This document shows positions 33,976-46,460 of a stretch of 64,000 nt of DNA, piece after piece; position 1 is the first letter of the stretch, and each line of letters begins with the position of its first letter. The stretch comes from Chloranthus sessilifolius (taxonomy: Eukaryota; Streptophyta; Magnoliopsida; Chloranthales; Chloranthaceae). The stretch covers positions 285,269 to 349,268 of the forward strand of contig JAJIZI010000023.1 of assembly GCA_021018995.1 (NCBI GenBank), written 5' to 3'. The notes under the pieces were generated by a model. That model was not told where the DNA came from. It saw only the letters and a list, made by a program, of their open reading frames with translations, and did not search any database. Position numbers and translations under genes: made by a program.

Positions 33976-35306
33976 GGGCCTTGGCCTAGCCACCCCACTG
34001 ACATGTACCAATGGGGCCCATTGGCCCTCTTTTCAGTAAAAAATACACTTGGACACACACATACATTTAGTATATTTAAATATATATTTTATATTCCTTA
34101 TTCATGTATTTAACATTTACTTTTTGTATTTTTCTTAACCCTTATCCATAAAGTTAAAATTAATCCTTTACCTCCCCCCAAATATTTTGGAAATTCCAAT
34201 ATTGTTCCTATAACAGCTTGATATGGAGGTCGAATATATATCGACTTAATACTCAAACATCTAGAATTTGTAAGACTGAGGAGGCGTTACATGATTTGAA
34301 TTATAAAGCAGTGGAAAGGAGGCGAGCCTTCTCATTAATTTGGCTTTTGTACCACCATTTGGCATATCCGGTCTAAAAGGATTTCTACAATTTTTACAAT
34401 CTTTAAAAAAAAAAAAAAGGACTTTGCTCAAGGCAATTGTTCGGATGTGGTGTTGTGGTTGATGGAGCAAAAGGATATAAATGATGGAGAAATTACTTGA
34501 GGTGATAAGTGGAGTAGGTTTGAGGAGCCAAGTGACCATATCGAGTCCCTTGTAGGTGGCAACCACTTGTTCAAGATCAAATAAAGTTGAATAGATGGAT
34601 CTTATTTTAGTGAAGTTCTTTGGATTTGGAGGACTATTTAGAACTACAAAGGAAAGAGTTTGAATTCTTCTTTGGTCCTTCCAAATATTCAGATATTTTA
34701 TAGATTGAATTGGAGGCTATATTTAAAGGTTTACTGCCGGCTATTGAATTGAGCTTCAGGATTGTTACGGTTGAATCGGACTCTAATGTAGCCATTGAAA
34801 TTCTCGTTGATTCATGCTTCGACCTTGAGAACAATCAGTTGGTGGAAGACATTAAAATCTTGAAAACTAAGTTCGATGATGTTTTTCCATCATATATTGA
34901 GAGAATGTAATCGATGTCGATAACTTCACTAACTTTGGATCCAATGGCAAAGACTATTGTTCGGTGGCAAGATAGTGGACAACCCTCCATCTCTTACCTC
35001 TTTCTCGCCAATGAAGATTTGAGTATAAGATTTGTTATTGTGTGTAATCTTCACATTTAATAATGATAAAGGTGTGGACCCTGCAACCCAAATTGATTAT
35101 ACAAGCGCTGCCAATTTCAAAGTGACCATATTTGCTTCAGATTCTCAGAGAACTCTGAGTAGATCCCAAAATTCAAGGAATTGAAAATATTTTTAACGTA
35201 ATTCGGTGGCTCTTTTTTTTTGAGGCCACCTATGCTATCATTTTAAAAGGTTTGAATCAAAAGGTTTTTGTTTTAGAAATGAGATAACAGGGCATTAGAG
35301 CCATAC
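33976..35306. other. Anonymous region
   Basis: No supported feature. Open frames are short and antisense to each other. Confidence 0.5.
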
Positions 35307-35403
35307 TCTATATTATTGAAAAGCCCCACTTTAGACAGGCTCCTGTGAACTTTGACTTCCATGAATTTCAAGGCGGAACAAATAAATTGTTCAGCCTTGA
35401 CAT
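35307..35403 (-). pseudogene. Possible neighbouring exon, unrecognised
   Basis: On the minus strand, after a T-rich tract and TTTTCACAG, one frame reads KAEQFICSALKFMEVK, helix-like and similar in character to the exon at 35598-35750. A GTATGG donor would end it at 35307. Its phase does not join the upstream exon without a one-base shift, so either the gene is decayed or this is chance. Confidence 0.25.
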
Positions 35404-35597
35404 CTGTGAAAATCTTTTTTTTTTTTTACAAAATTCCAAGGCAAATAATGTATACTCCATTTTAGAAATATTTTGCATTTTATTGATAAAATAAAATGTG
35501 AGCACTACTGGATGATTAAATACGAAAGAATATGCCAAAACCATAAATACTAAGTGAAGAAGTGATACAGCTTGCAAACATGAGGTGTAAACCTTAC

Positions 35598-35750
35598 CTG
35601 CTTGACTGTGCTTTTGGGGTGCATCTCTGCTGCAGTGAGTTCTCGCCGACTACAAGTGGATGAAGCAATTTCCATGTATACCTTACAAAGTTGCAAGGAG
35701 GCATGCGCAAATTTTTTAAATCTATCTTTATTATGCCACAGATCTGCTCC
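35598..35750 (-). CDS. Isolated exon of an unrecognised host gene
   Basis: On the minus strand, CTTGTTTCAG precedes and GTAAGG follows an open segment of exactly 153 bp (51 codons, phase 0 at both ends). It begins GADLWHNKDRFKKFAHASLQ, continues with CKVYMEIASS and ends STVKQ. The composition is that of paired amphipathic helices as in TPR or HEAT proteins. Codon use and the intact splice signals make chance unlikely. I cannot name the family. No matching upstream exon was found up to 37 kb, so it is probably a gene fragment; it might instead belong to a gene with large introns. Confidence 0.5.
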
Positions 35751-36210
35751 CTGAAACAAGAGTATGTTGGAAGTGGGGACTATAAACAGGATGATTACAA
35801 CATACAATCTATGCTACAACCAGATATATAACAATCTAGAAAATTTGCTAGGCGCAAGGGATATTTTTTCATGGAAAACTATTAGCTGTTCATTTGAAAG
35901 AAAACTTGGTGACATTGTGACAACATATCTCACTAACCTTGAGAGAAGAAATGGAAAGACTCCTAGGATGTTCAAATCATAATTCAACACAAACTATAAA
36001 GCTTACAAAAGCTGAAGAAATTTGAACTGAATTCGACGAACAAAGCAGAATCATATGAGATATCCACAACACTTGAATCGTCAATCGCAAGTGAAATGGT
36101 CATATGATTAGTATTTCCATCCCAAAACACAAATGAGAAAATTCTCCGCTACGAATTTTTCATTCACAAATCGGCGATTATCCATATCGGCCGATAAGTA
36201 TCGGAACAAG
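35751..36210. other. Region flanking the isolated exon
   Basis: No feature supported. On the minus strand a CTCAAG/GTTAGTGAG donor-like site lies near 35941, but no convincing exon precedes it. Confidence 0.35.
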
Positions 36211-36308
36211 ATGGACCAATACCTTGCTTTTAGTCATGGGCTTGGTCCGTCAGAGTGCAATGGACCAATACCATGCTTTTAGTCATCGGCTTGGGCACAG
36301 CAGCACAA
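36211..36308. repeat. 49-bp tandem duplication
   Basis: ATGGACCAATACC and TGCTTTTAGTCAT occur at 36211 and again at 36260 in the same order, with few differences. Confidence 0.8.
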
Positions 36309-39300
36309 TGTCTGAACTTGTTTTATTCTTGAAGACGAACTTACATGCAAGCGTAACTATATCTAGTAGTGCCAACATCGGAAAATGTAATGCACTCGAT
36401 TCAACGATACATGCACACCTATACTAGTACCAAAATCGACTCACTCTCACCATATTAACCTAATTGGCGTTCACTCATGGATCAAAATTCAGACGAAACC
36501 GATATGTATCGGTTTGAAGGCATCAAGTTGATACTTGATTGTATCAACCCATATACTTCGGTATGTATCACCGGTGATACATACCAATATATCGTCAAAA
36601 CTCATATGTATTGTCCAATACGTCTTTGATTTCAAGCGATCAACGGTTTCAAAGTGAGTGCCCTCAAACATTCATCATGGATGAATTTAAAGGTACACTT
36701 TTGATATTTTGGGGACTGCCATATGGGAATGTGTTTGATTTGAAGTCCATGATTTTAAGATTTTGCTCATACTCGAATAAGATGATGGCCTTTGTGACAA
36801 AGATTAAATATTACAACATACGACCTTTGGTGCCAATCTTTTGTTGAACATCTTTAGATTATGACCTTTAAATAAACCGCATAAATGGTATCTCCATATG
36901 AAACAGGTGTAAAAATACCAAGTTTTATTTTAGATTAAAAGTATTAATAAATGAAAAATCATTGAAAAAGGTGTGAGTCATTCTTTAATTATTCACAAAT
37001 TTTATGATTTTTCAAAACTCGTGAATCAATTAAATAAGCCACTTCTCACTCTTGCATTCACTAACCAATCTATTTCTATTTGTAGATATGGGTAAATATT
37101 ACGTTGTATTCTGGTAGGAGGCCGGGCATATATATCGAACACAGGAGGAATGCTCGAGAGAAGTAACTGGTTTTCTCATGCTCGCCATCGCTCCTTTCAT
37201 TAAACGATGAAGCACTAAATGCGTTACACACTTAGATGACCCTCATATAACCCACCCACATATCACCATGTACTGCGATAACCCAACAAACACAAGTCAT
37301 AGATAGAGTTAGAGCTACGGCCCCAGATGTTGGTGTGCATGTAGATTGCATGTGTGGAACGTTTGCACGCGCAATTATTATTGTTCTCCTATCCACTTTG
37401 GTTATTTATGTATGGCAGTCACTGTGATTTCTTTATAATTCTCAATATGAAGCTTGTCTCTTTTCATATTTTATTATTTCTCGTGTAAGCAAATCATATG
37501 GGTTGTGTATCGTATCCCAAATGACTCTTCTCGAGGTAAGGGTCACCGTCCCACCGTTGTCATACTCAGCTCCGACTCCTTATGGTGACGACGCCGTACA
37601 ATCGTGCAATGGTAGTGTTAGGGACCCATTTTAAAAATAATAGTAATTAAATCAAATTCGAAAAAAGACTCCGTCAAATATGTTCAGCCCCATCTCGATT
37701 GGTTGCCCGTAAATTTTGAGAGAAATTCGAGTACGGCACATAAACCGATGATTAAGATCACGTTCCTACGGTCGTAGTATAACCACTGATTGAAGCTATT
37801 CTGAGGATTTTCTGAGAGGAATCTGAGTGGTATAAGAACAAAGGATTTTGAGTTTTGTAAGAATCTGTCAGGAATCTGAGTGGTTAAAGAACGCATATGG
37901 TGAAAACCAGGAATCTGAGTTTGCTAAAGAACTCGAGAACTGAGTGTCCAAAATCGAGCAAAATCGAGCTTTTGGAAAACCAAGAAACACTTAACGAGGC
38001 CTTAAAGTCCTGCCATGGATATGATGTAGAAGATGGTGGAAGAGAATGATGAAAAAATTCTAATAGAGAAGAAGAGAAAGAAGTCTGGCGTCGAAGAGAA
38101 AGAAGTCTGGCTGTTATTTTTCACTATAGTTTTGACGGACTTTATCGAAGGAAATTATGAGGGGACCTCAAAAAGCAGACCAACAACGGATAGCTTATGT
38201 GGCGCGATGCAATTGGATGGCCCAAACTGTATTGATAGGATACATTGGGCTTCCATTGTGCCAAATAAGGATCCGTTGAATGGTCTTTTGTTTGTGGTCT
38301 GCCATATATTAGTGATATCCGTCAATGCCTGATCCATAGTGACAAATTTCGGCGAACCCATCAATGTCTGATCGTGCACCAGCATGATATCGATCAATTC
38401 TGACCCATAGCGACAAGCTTGGCGAAATTCATCGAAATTCTCCGAAATGGGGGTACATCAAAACATTTGGGAAAATTTAAGTGATTTCGAAGAAAATTTA
38501 TAAATTTCTGCTATTTTCACAAAATTTTGAGATTTCGGATCTTTTTTGGTGGCATGTACTTTGGCCTCCTCCGATAAAAATTTATGGCTCCGTCCCTGCA
38601 TGTGATCTTGCTACATGCAGATGACCTGTGTGCCCGAGCCTTCGATGAAACTGATTTGGAAGGGTAACTTGATACTCGGGTCACTTTTTAGGCCGTGCCA
38701 TGTCACAATAATGCGTGTGCCATCTGATTTGAAGGTGATGCTCGGCTAAGATTACATGGAAAAAAATCTCCATCTTGTCAAAATAGTTAACGTCTTTAAA
38801 ATTACTGTATGTGGGATTTTCATAAGAGGCCTGCTACACTCACAACCCAAAATGTCTTCACTCGTGCAGTTAATGGTGCTTTTAAGGAAAGGTAAATTGC
38901 AAACAGTCGGGCAGGTGTGCAGGCAAAGTGCAAACGGCTGACGTAGCATGACATTACAGGCTACCCGACCAGCATCTCTTGGGCCGCACTACACTGGCAG
39001 TCAATCCCGCCGCGACACACCAGCCACGGGCACTTTGCCTTTCAGCCATATAACACTGTTCTTAAGGAAATTGATTAAGTAGTGGATGCAAATATATTTG
39101 ATACTTTCTGTATCTTCACACCAAATGACAATAAAGAAACTGCGCGGCACCTGATTTTGGAACCATTTTCTTTTCGGTAAGTAAAGGTAACCTGGTAACC
39201 AGGACTACCTGGTCCTGTATTTGTTTGCTGTCACGTGGAACTCAATCATATGATCAAGTGCATATAAAGGAGTAGCAAAAATAATACCAGAGTGAAAAAA

Positions 39301-39687
39301 ATTAAAATAACTCATAAAATTGTGCAATCAATGAGTCAATTGAAAAAAATGAACAACAAAATCACATTTGATTTCATCATTCATCTGTCACACAGTTGAT
39401 AGTATTAAAAACCTAAGTAATTTTCAATACTTGGTAGTAGGACTTGAACACCTAAGGGGTCAATCTCATACCACTAAAAAAGTCAACAATGTACTTACAT
39501 TGATTTTGCCCGTGTGAGCATTGTCCACTCCTAGGGCACGGTTGATCAAATATCGTAAGGCCCCCTCATCTTACGTGATTGGAAGCCTTCCCACGTGTTG
39601 TTGACCTTATATATGTTTGATAGTTTTTAAAGGAAACGTGTTTAATCGCTTTTTACACTACCACTTATATGAAATGGTGTACGAACT
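36309..39687. other. Anonymous region
   Basis: No coding frame, RNA gene or clear element was found in 3.4 kb. 36490-36600 has short palindromic words (CCGATATGTATCGG, ATCACCGGTGAT) recalling the 230-bp MITE family. 37800-37990 repeats GGAATCTGAGT several times. Confidence 0.45.
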
Positions 39688-39917
39688 TAAACCTTAAGAG
39701 GTTAGGTGAGCTGGCCAGGTACCTTGCTTCCAAAAGTAGGAGACCTGAGTTCGAATCCCCTCCTCTCCTAGAGGCCACCCTAGGGATTTCTATCCTATGC
39801 TGACCCGACATGTGCTAAATTTGGGATGCACATGTGCCCCTGGGATTAAGCAGGAGCTCTAAAAGGCTCGGATACCCAGGTTATAAAAATAATAAATAAA
39901 TAAATAAATAAACCTTA
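39688..39917 (+). mobile_element. tRNA-derived SINE with TSD
   Basis: A tRNA-like head has an A-box-like TAGGTGAGCTGG (39703-39714) and an exact B box GTTCGAATC (39749-39757). An unrelated body follows to about 39885 and then an (AAAT/AATA)n tail. TAAACCTTA at 39688-39696 recurs at 39909-39917 as target-site duplication. It would be transcribed by RNA polymerase III and moved by a LINE. The A box has a mismatch at the conserved pyrimidine. Confidence 0.8.
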
Positions 39918-40153
39918 TAGCTCCTCGTATGCTCTCGTAGTAATAAAACGTGTAAGACCGGTTACACAGATAATACATTATGAGTTTCACTACATTATCA
40001 ACCCCTGCAAGATATCCTAACCCATTTTGGAATGGAAATGGGTTGCGAAGATTTGGTCTTCATCTCATCATCTAGGCTCGGACCCAGTCCAACTTGCTCC
40101 AACTCAATGGGCTGAGAGCCATAGTTAGGTGCAAGTCAAAATGGGTCTGTTAG

Positions 40154-42792
40154 TGTAACGACCATAAAATTTTGAACAGAACTCGACTGCTTCGATAAGC
40201 GTGCCCGACATAAAAATCGAGACAAATTTAAAAAAATTGTAAATTAATATTATTGAAGATAACATTAATCCATAAAAAATTGAAGTCATAGGTGACTTCT
40301 TACGTAAATCCAAGTTGTGTCTGATGTGTGATGAGATGTGATACGCTAAAGAGGTGTGTATGTGCTCCACACGAGAAATTAGAATTTAGAAAATAGGAAA
40401 ATATCTAGATATCCCATTGGTTAGCTTATAAAAAAAGGATGAAGGCTGGAATGATTATTTTTCATCTTCTCCTTCTTGTTTTCCTGAAAATATGTAGCCT
40501 AGGTTATTGTTTTTGACGATTGCTTTGAGAAACCACAGTGGAGAGAGACCTAGGTTTGAGGTTGTTTGAATTGAGAAGGCAGAATCAACATCATAATGTC
40601 GAGTTGGCTTGCAAGGTTGCGTACTACCTCTGTGTGTTAAAGCGGAGCCGAGCATCTACTGTTCCGGGTCGTGACGGCGACAAAAACCTCTGAAACCCTC
40701 TTCGGATCGCTTTGCCGAGATCCCGAAAGGGATTTTAAATAGGTGAGTTTTCATATTAAGATTGTTAAGGTTTAAACCTCATGAATGTGTAAAAGGATGA
40801 GTATGAGTGGTTGTTAGAAACCATTAAGGGTTAAAATCAAAATAGGTCAAAATATAGTGATCGCCATTAATGACAGAAACTGTCATTATTGATCGATCAA
40901 GGTAGTTGATTGATCGATCAAGACTGGGATTGATAGATCAAGGCAGTGAATTGATCGATCAATTCGTATAACGAGTTAATAAGAACAGTAAGTAAGTTTT
41001 CTGGAAGTTCAATGCCCGATGGGCATTGATGATCAATTCTGAAGGTTGATCGATCAAATTTGAAATTGATCGATCAATAAGAGAGGTTGATCGATCACCT
41101 CATTGTGATCGATCAAAGTCAATAATGATCAATCAATATGAACATTGATCGATCAATGAGGAGGATTGATCAATCAATTTAGAGATTGATCGATCAAATT
41201 GTATAAGTCAAGTGTGCAAACAGGAGGAGGAAAATTTGAGTTTGATAGGATTGATCGATCAATGAAAAGATTGATTGATCAATGAGGTGGATTGATCGAT
41301 CAAGCAAGAGTGTTGATCGATCAAATCTCATACGTTAATTATGAGTTAAAGGAATACATTGATCAATCAAGGGAAGTAATTGATTGATTAATTGATGATT
41401 GATCGATCAAGTAAGGACATTGATCGATCAATCACCCCTGTTTTCTGCTGTTTTAGTTTTGTGGACAAGACACTATTAGACACTGTACCAGTTCATATTC
41501 TGACATGTCTAATACCAAGTATGTTATATATATGGTCTAAGATCAAACCGTGATGCTTTGAAAAACTTTGGATTTGCTTAGAAAAGTCTGATCTGAGATA
41601 GAAAAAATTCAACTTAAAATATATCTAATTTTGACCGCATGATATCTTAAATATCTGTATTCTGACTCTAGTTTTAAAAAGCATGTCTGCATATACATCA
41701 AGCTCAGTCAAACTCTGATTTCTGTATTCTAATGCCTATATATGATTTATGTCATCTGCTCTAATATTTGATTCTTGAGGTCATATGTATGTATTTGATT
41801 TTAAGTTTGAATTTAGACGATCCCCACCGACTTGGCAGTATAACCATGATTGGCACAACGGTATATCTGTGCATCTGCTTGAAAATTTCTCCTGGCACAA
41901 GTTACTCTTCTATTGTAGAGGCTTGTTGCACATTATGAAATTATTCATTGAACGACGATTGATTGATGTTTCCTATCGGCACACATCTGGTTACCACGTG
42001 CTATATATTCTCGGGAGCTACTTTAGTTAGGGATATGCATGATTTAAGTCATCTAAATACTGTACGCATAGCATCCTGCAAATTCGAGGTTCATGCTCTT
42101 GCGATTCGCATTGATTTTTACGCATGTATGATCTTACATCATGCTCTGTTAGATTCATTTATACTCTGATTTCCTTATTTGTTTGAGATACGTTCTGAAA
42201 TCATGTTTTACAATTAAGATGCAAGTTTAATTTGAACTTCTTCTACCGAGCTTAGATGTAGCTCACCGCTTTTCTATAACATTAATAGGTTACGAGGCTA
42301 GGGCTCCCGTGAGCGCGACCATGACTATTAGCAGGCCGAGGTGAGGCTAAGGAGGAGGATAAACACCCTTTGTGAAGTTTTATTAGCACATTGGGTACTT
42401 AGTTATATTTTGTATCTGTTTTGTACTGGGATTATTGTGCTTTGGCCACCTCACGTATTTATTACTATAGATGTTGTTTTCTTTTACTTGTATTATTATA
42501 TATTTTATAGGAACCATTATCGTGAACCATTGTTTTGGGAGATGGATGTCCATCACCGATGGTTCCTTTTATTCCTTTTGAGGATGTATATTCTTTTGTC
42601 CTTATATATATGCATGATTTTATTTTCTTTATTCTTTTAATGTCTTATATGATGACTCGATCCATACTCTTTGGACCGTATCTGCTCTAATTTCAGCTAT
42701 ATGAGCAGAAACTCTTTGATTTGTTCCGGAGAACATCCAGAGCATGATCCTGATAACACTAATTTTCGAGTGTGAAAATTTGGACTGTCATA
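40154..42792 (+). repeat. Solo LTR of the GATCGATC gypsy family
   Basis: Begins TGTAACGACCATAAAATTTT and ends TTTTCGAGTGTGAAAATTTG near the right border, matching the reverse complement of 13160-15765 in order, with substantial divergence. It is flanked by GTTAG (40149-40153) and GGTAG (42793-42797), a 4/5 TSD. No internal sequence is present, as expected after LTR-LTR recombination. Confidence 0.85.
40891..41437. repeat. GATCGATC palindrome array in solo LTR
   Basis: About 14 exact GATCGATC octamers plus many one-mismatch variants (TTGATCAATCA, TTGATTGATCA) lie in about 550 bp. It is the counterpart of 14464-15030 in the other LTR copy. The sequences between octamers have diverged more than the octamers. 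Confidence 0.9.
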
Positions 42793-43180
42793 GGTAGGGA
42801 GGTCAACGTGTTATGCTAAAAAAAACACGTGGAACTTATTGACTGCTTGGAATCAAACAATGGGGAATGATTTTTACCTTGATCTTCCACACGTGGATCG
42901 CGAGACCATGAGAATTATTCCACCAGGTAGCATAAATCCCAAAAAGTGGCCCTAAAATATATGCACACATCACATTCAAACCTGATTTTAGGGTCATTTC
43001 TTGGAATATGTGCCTCATGGAATAAAAAACTGACTATTGGATGATTAACTCAGTCTCAAGATCCATTGTGTGCTAGTTACACAAACACTAAAGCTGGGCT
43101 GTTTATGTCTTATGGCACTATATAAAAAAAGAAAATTCTAGCTTGTCTTTATGCAGATATATTTTAAGGCTACGACTATT

Positions 43181-43554
43181 CTCACCCATTTTTGGAGTAA
43201 GGACTACGAAAATCAGTGACTGATTTGAATCAGACGATGGAGATTATTTTTTGTTCCAAACGTTCCCACGATCTATCTTAAGATCAGGGCGCACTTATCA
43301 GATAGTCAAATGTTGATTTCACGTGACACACATCCCCAAAAGTATCCTAGATCATGAGAAAAGGAGTTGACCTTCACTTTTGGGGACGTGTACCATGTGG
43401 AATCAATATCTGAGAGTCTGATAGGTCCGACATGATCTTAAGATCTATTATGGAGAAGATTAGTATAAAAAACAATTTCTGTAGTTTAATTCAAATCAGT
43501 CAATGATTTTTATCCATGAATTATTGTGTGATCCTTACTCAGAAAACATGTGAG
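43181..43554. mobile_element. Long-hairpin MITE
   Basis: Imperfect inverted repeat over nearly its whole length. Left arm words GGAGTAAGGA, TGACTGATTTGAAT, ATCTTAAGATCA, TTGATTTCAC and TCCCCAAAAGT recur as complements in reverse order in the right arm (TTTTGGGGA, GGAATCAA, GATCTTAAGATC, ATTCAAATCAGTCA, TCCTTACTC). Termini are about CTCACCC and GTGAG. No transposase is encoded. Confidence 0.7.
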
Positions 43555-43885
43555 GCTAGCCGGTACCATATTTTAATTACAACATTATAAGAAAACGTCA
43601 AATGACGTGTGTGCATAAAAATCACATGCACAGGATGATTTTGTAAGAGGGGGTCGTAGGATGGGTAATGAGGACACCCAAATCTGGCACTATTGAAGTC
43701 AAATTTGGACTTAAGAGATGTTGATAATATTGGATCTCGGGGACTGGAACGAGAGGTTATCCAAAGTCTTTCGAGCAGCCAGGGGACTGAGGAAAGGTGC
43801 AAAGCCCTCTTTGAGCAGCGGCTGCACCCTTTTTTATTTTGTTGTCACTATTTGGCTTGTGTATTACACAAGCTAAGTTAAACCT

Positions 43886-43890
<5 letters not shown>

Positions 43891-43957
<67 letters not shown>
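43891..43957. repeat. (AT)n microsatellite
   Basis: About 33 AT units, directly left of the element at 43966-44331. Confidence 0.97.
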
Positions 43958-43960
<3 letters not shown>

Positions 43961-43965
43961 GGGAT

Positions 43966-44329
43966 GCAGGTTCGGTGTACCAAATTAAACTCGATTTTTT
44001 CAGTGTTCGATTTGATACACCCCAAATCGAAATCGAATCGAAACCCATTTTGTTCTGTTCGGTTCAATATATTTTTTTTTCCTAAAACTGAAATCGAAAT
44101 TGATTTGGTTCGGTTTGGTTGATTCGATTTAGGTAAAATACCTATTGTTAGGGTATTTTTTGATTTTTCAGGTTTTCTCCAATTTTTTCGATTTCCTCAT
44201 CCTACACACTCGATTTTCGGTTTCAAGCCATCCAAACCGAAACCGAACCGAATTGGGGTTCGGTTTGGTTTGTGTCGGCTTACGATGCAGTTCGGTTCCC
44301 TCGGTTTGTGTTCAGTTCAAAACTTACAT

Positions 44330-44331
<2 letters not shown>
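43966..44331. mobile_element. CCGAA-rich MITE inside an AT microsatellite
   Basis: The segment starts GGATGCAGGTTCGGT and ends as the complement of GGATGTAAGTTTTGA. It is rich in GGTTCGGTTTGGTT and AACCGAAACCGAACC words and is flanked on both sides by (TA)n tracts, consistent with insertion into one TA array. Confidence 0.55.

Positions 44332-44373
<42 letters not shown>
44332..44373. repeat. (TA)n microsatellite
   Basis: About 21 TA units, directly right of the CCGAA-rich element. Confidence 0.97.
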
Positions 44374-44374
<1 letters not shown>

Positions 44375-44600
44375 CCGAAATCCTGAGGTACGAACTTATA
44401 TACGGATCTAAATCGATTTTTTCATTTTGGTTGGCCATTTGACCTCGATTGGTGCTATGTCTTTCCTAAACTACCCATTTATCATTTTTAATACGTTTTA
44501 CCCCTAATGAACATAAAAATTAATCATTTTATCACTATTCTACTCTCTCATAGCCGTTTCTAGAAAAATTCATCCAGGATTGTCATTGAGGAGAAGAAGG

Positions 44601-44730
44601 GCAATCCTAGTGCTCTTTTGAGAGCCCATAGGAGCTTAGTATTTTTCATGACACTTGTCATGCCCGCAATCTTTGTGCTCTTTTGAGAGCCCATAGGAGC
44701 TTAGTATTATTCATGACTCTTGTCATGCAT
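44601..44730. repeat. 65-bp tandem duplication
   Basis: GTGCTCTTTTGAGAGCCCAT and the following 30 bp are present twice, starting at 44601 and 44666, with a few differences. Confidence 0.9.
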
Positions 44731-46460
44731 ATAATAATTTCTCTTTTTCTTTCTAAAATAATTCTTCAATGAAGGACATTTATCACATGCAAGGATTATT
44801 CTTGATAGAAGCTAGCATAGATCATTGTGACCTTTAGAGACCCAAATGGGGCATAACACAACTCTTGGATGAAAGTCAATTATCTCAAAACTTAAAAATC
44901 TACTCTTGGGCAATGGCTTTTCCTAAATTTCAGTATGAAAAGAAAAACTTCTTTAAATAGAGGTGGCTACAATCAATTAAGATCTCAAATATAAGATAAA
45001 CATCTTAAAGAAGGTGTGATTCGTTATGTAAAATATTAGCATTTGATCTCATGAAGTAGCTTGCCGATAAATGACCTAAAACGTCCGATCGTGTTTACTA
45101 GTGGTTGCCTTGCCGATAAACGACCTATAACTTTTGTGTATACGCTAGGGTTTCTTGTGGAAAAGGTGAATCGACATGGTCGATCTTGTAGCGAAACTAA
45201 AACTGGTTGGATGGGTGTAGCAAACCGACCTAAAATGGGGAAAAATTGAAAATCGAAAAATCGAAAACCAAAGCGATTTGGAGAGAATGTTTTCAATTCG
45301 GTTTGATTTTATGTTTTGAAATTCAACGAATCGAACCAAAAATAAAAAATTTTGGTTTCGGTTCCGTCCATAGATCAAAATATTATCCGATACCGATACG
45401 TATCGATTTTGGACATAAACAATACAGTAAATATCCTTTTTACCGGGTACCCCAACAAATCAGGATGATACAATGAAATTTAATTTTAAATTATCGAATG
45501 ATACATTCAAATTATCGTCTGATATAGATGATAATTCGTAATTTCAAATTATTGTCTGATAATATGATTTTTGGGATTTAATTTAATTTTATTATTTATT
45601 TATTTATTATTTTTATTTTTATTTTTTTAATATCAAAACGATGCATTAGATTGTATCGGAACTATACTTATCGAAATTCCTATAACGACGTTAAAGTAAA
45701 AGATTTCAAACAGAAAGTCTATAGTCTAAAGTCTAAACAGAAAGTCACATAGGCTCTTGATCTCACGCCAACTCCCTCTTCCAGTTTTGAACTCTCGGTT
45801 GTAGCTGTATTTGTCGATGTACTTCATCCACAAAGTCTAAATAGGGCCGAAGCGCGCGTTAAGGAAATAAATCCCATCTAAATAGGCAATTTCGCGGTTC
45901 TTATTTCGCACACTAACATCTCTTTGTTTTTTTTTTTTTTTTCTTTTCCCAACCAAAATTCTCCTGTCGATAGGTTAATTTCTGTGTAAGAGGAAAAATT
46001 TCCTGTATCATAGTAGTTATAAGATTTCTTCCCCATTTTCTCTCCATTTCTCTTCGAATCGAGGTAAGAAAATAAAAGATCATTTGATTTTCTTTTTCTA
46101 TTTTTTAGAATGACATTGTCCTAATTTGTGCTTTGAATTCGATATTTGGAGAGTTTATTTATCTGTCCTGCATTTTTTTTTATCAATTTATTTACTCGAT
46201 TTTAGGCTCAAGAATGGGTGTGAATTGCCAAAAAAAAAAAACTCTGGGTGTTAAAACAATTTCTGAGACACTGCATTTTTCTGATGATGCTCTGTGTCGC
46301 TCTGTTATTAAGTTATTTAGATTTTATTATTGGTGTTGCTACTAACCCCCCCAATAAATGCTAACAATCCCCTACAGTAAACTCCACATTTGATCAAGAG
46401 CCTATGTGATCATGAAAATAGTTAGAATGTGAGAGGGCCTCGGAGCCCAATTAGATGATA
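44731..46460. other. Region without supported gene
   Basis: 45240-45360 is CCGAA-type repeat. 45366-45410 (ATAGATCAAAATATTATCCG, then CGATACGTATCG) resembles the left end of the 230-bp MITE family. 45840-46068 is pyrimidine-rich and ends in CGAG/GTAAGAA, which looks like a 5' UTR with a donor site and might relate to the kinesin exons 2 kb downstream; this is speculative. Confidence 0.35.

Noticed and set aside
39697-39770. Functional tRNA gene
   Set aside because: Only the B box is perfect, the A box is degenerate, no cloverleaf can be drawn, and the tail and TSD identify a SINE.
45840-46345. 5' UTR and first exon of the kinesin gene
   Set aside because: The pyrimidine-rich stretch and donor are suggestive, but the short frames at 46133 and 46214 have no kinesin similarity and the RTE/MITE insertions intervene.
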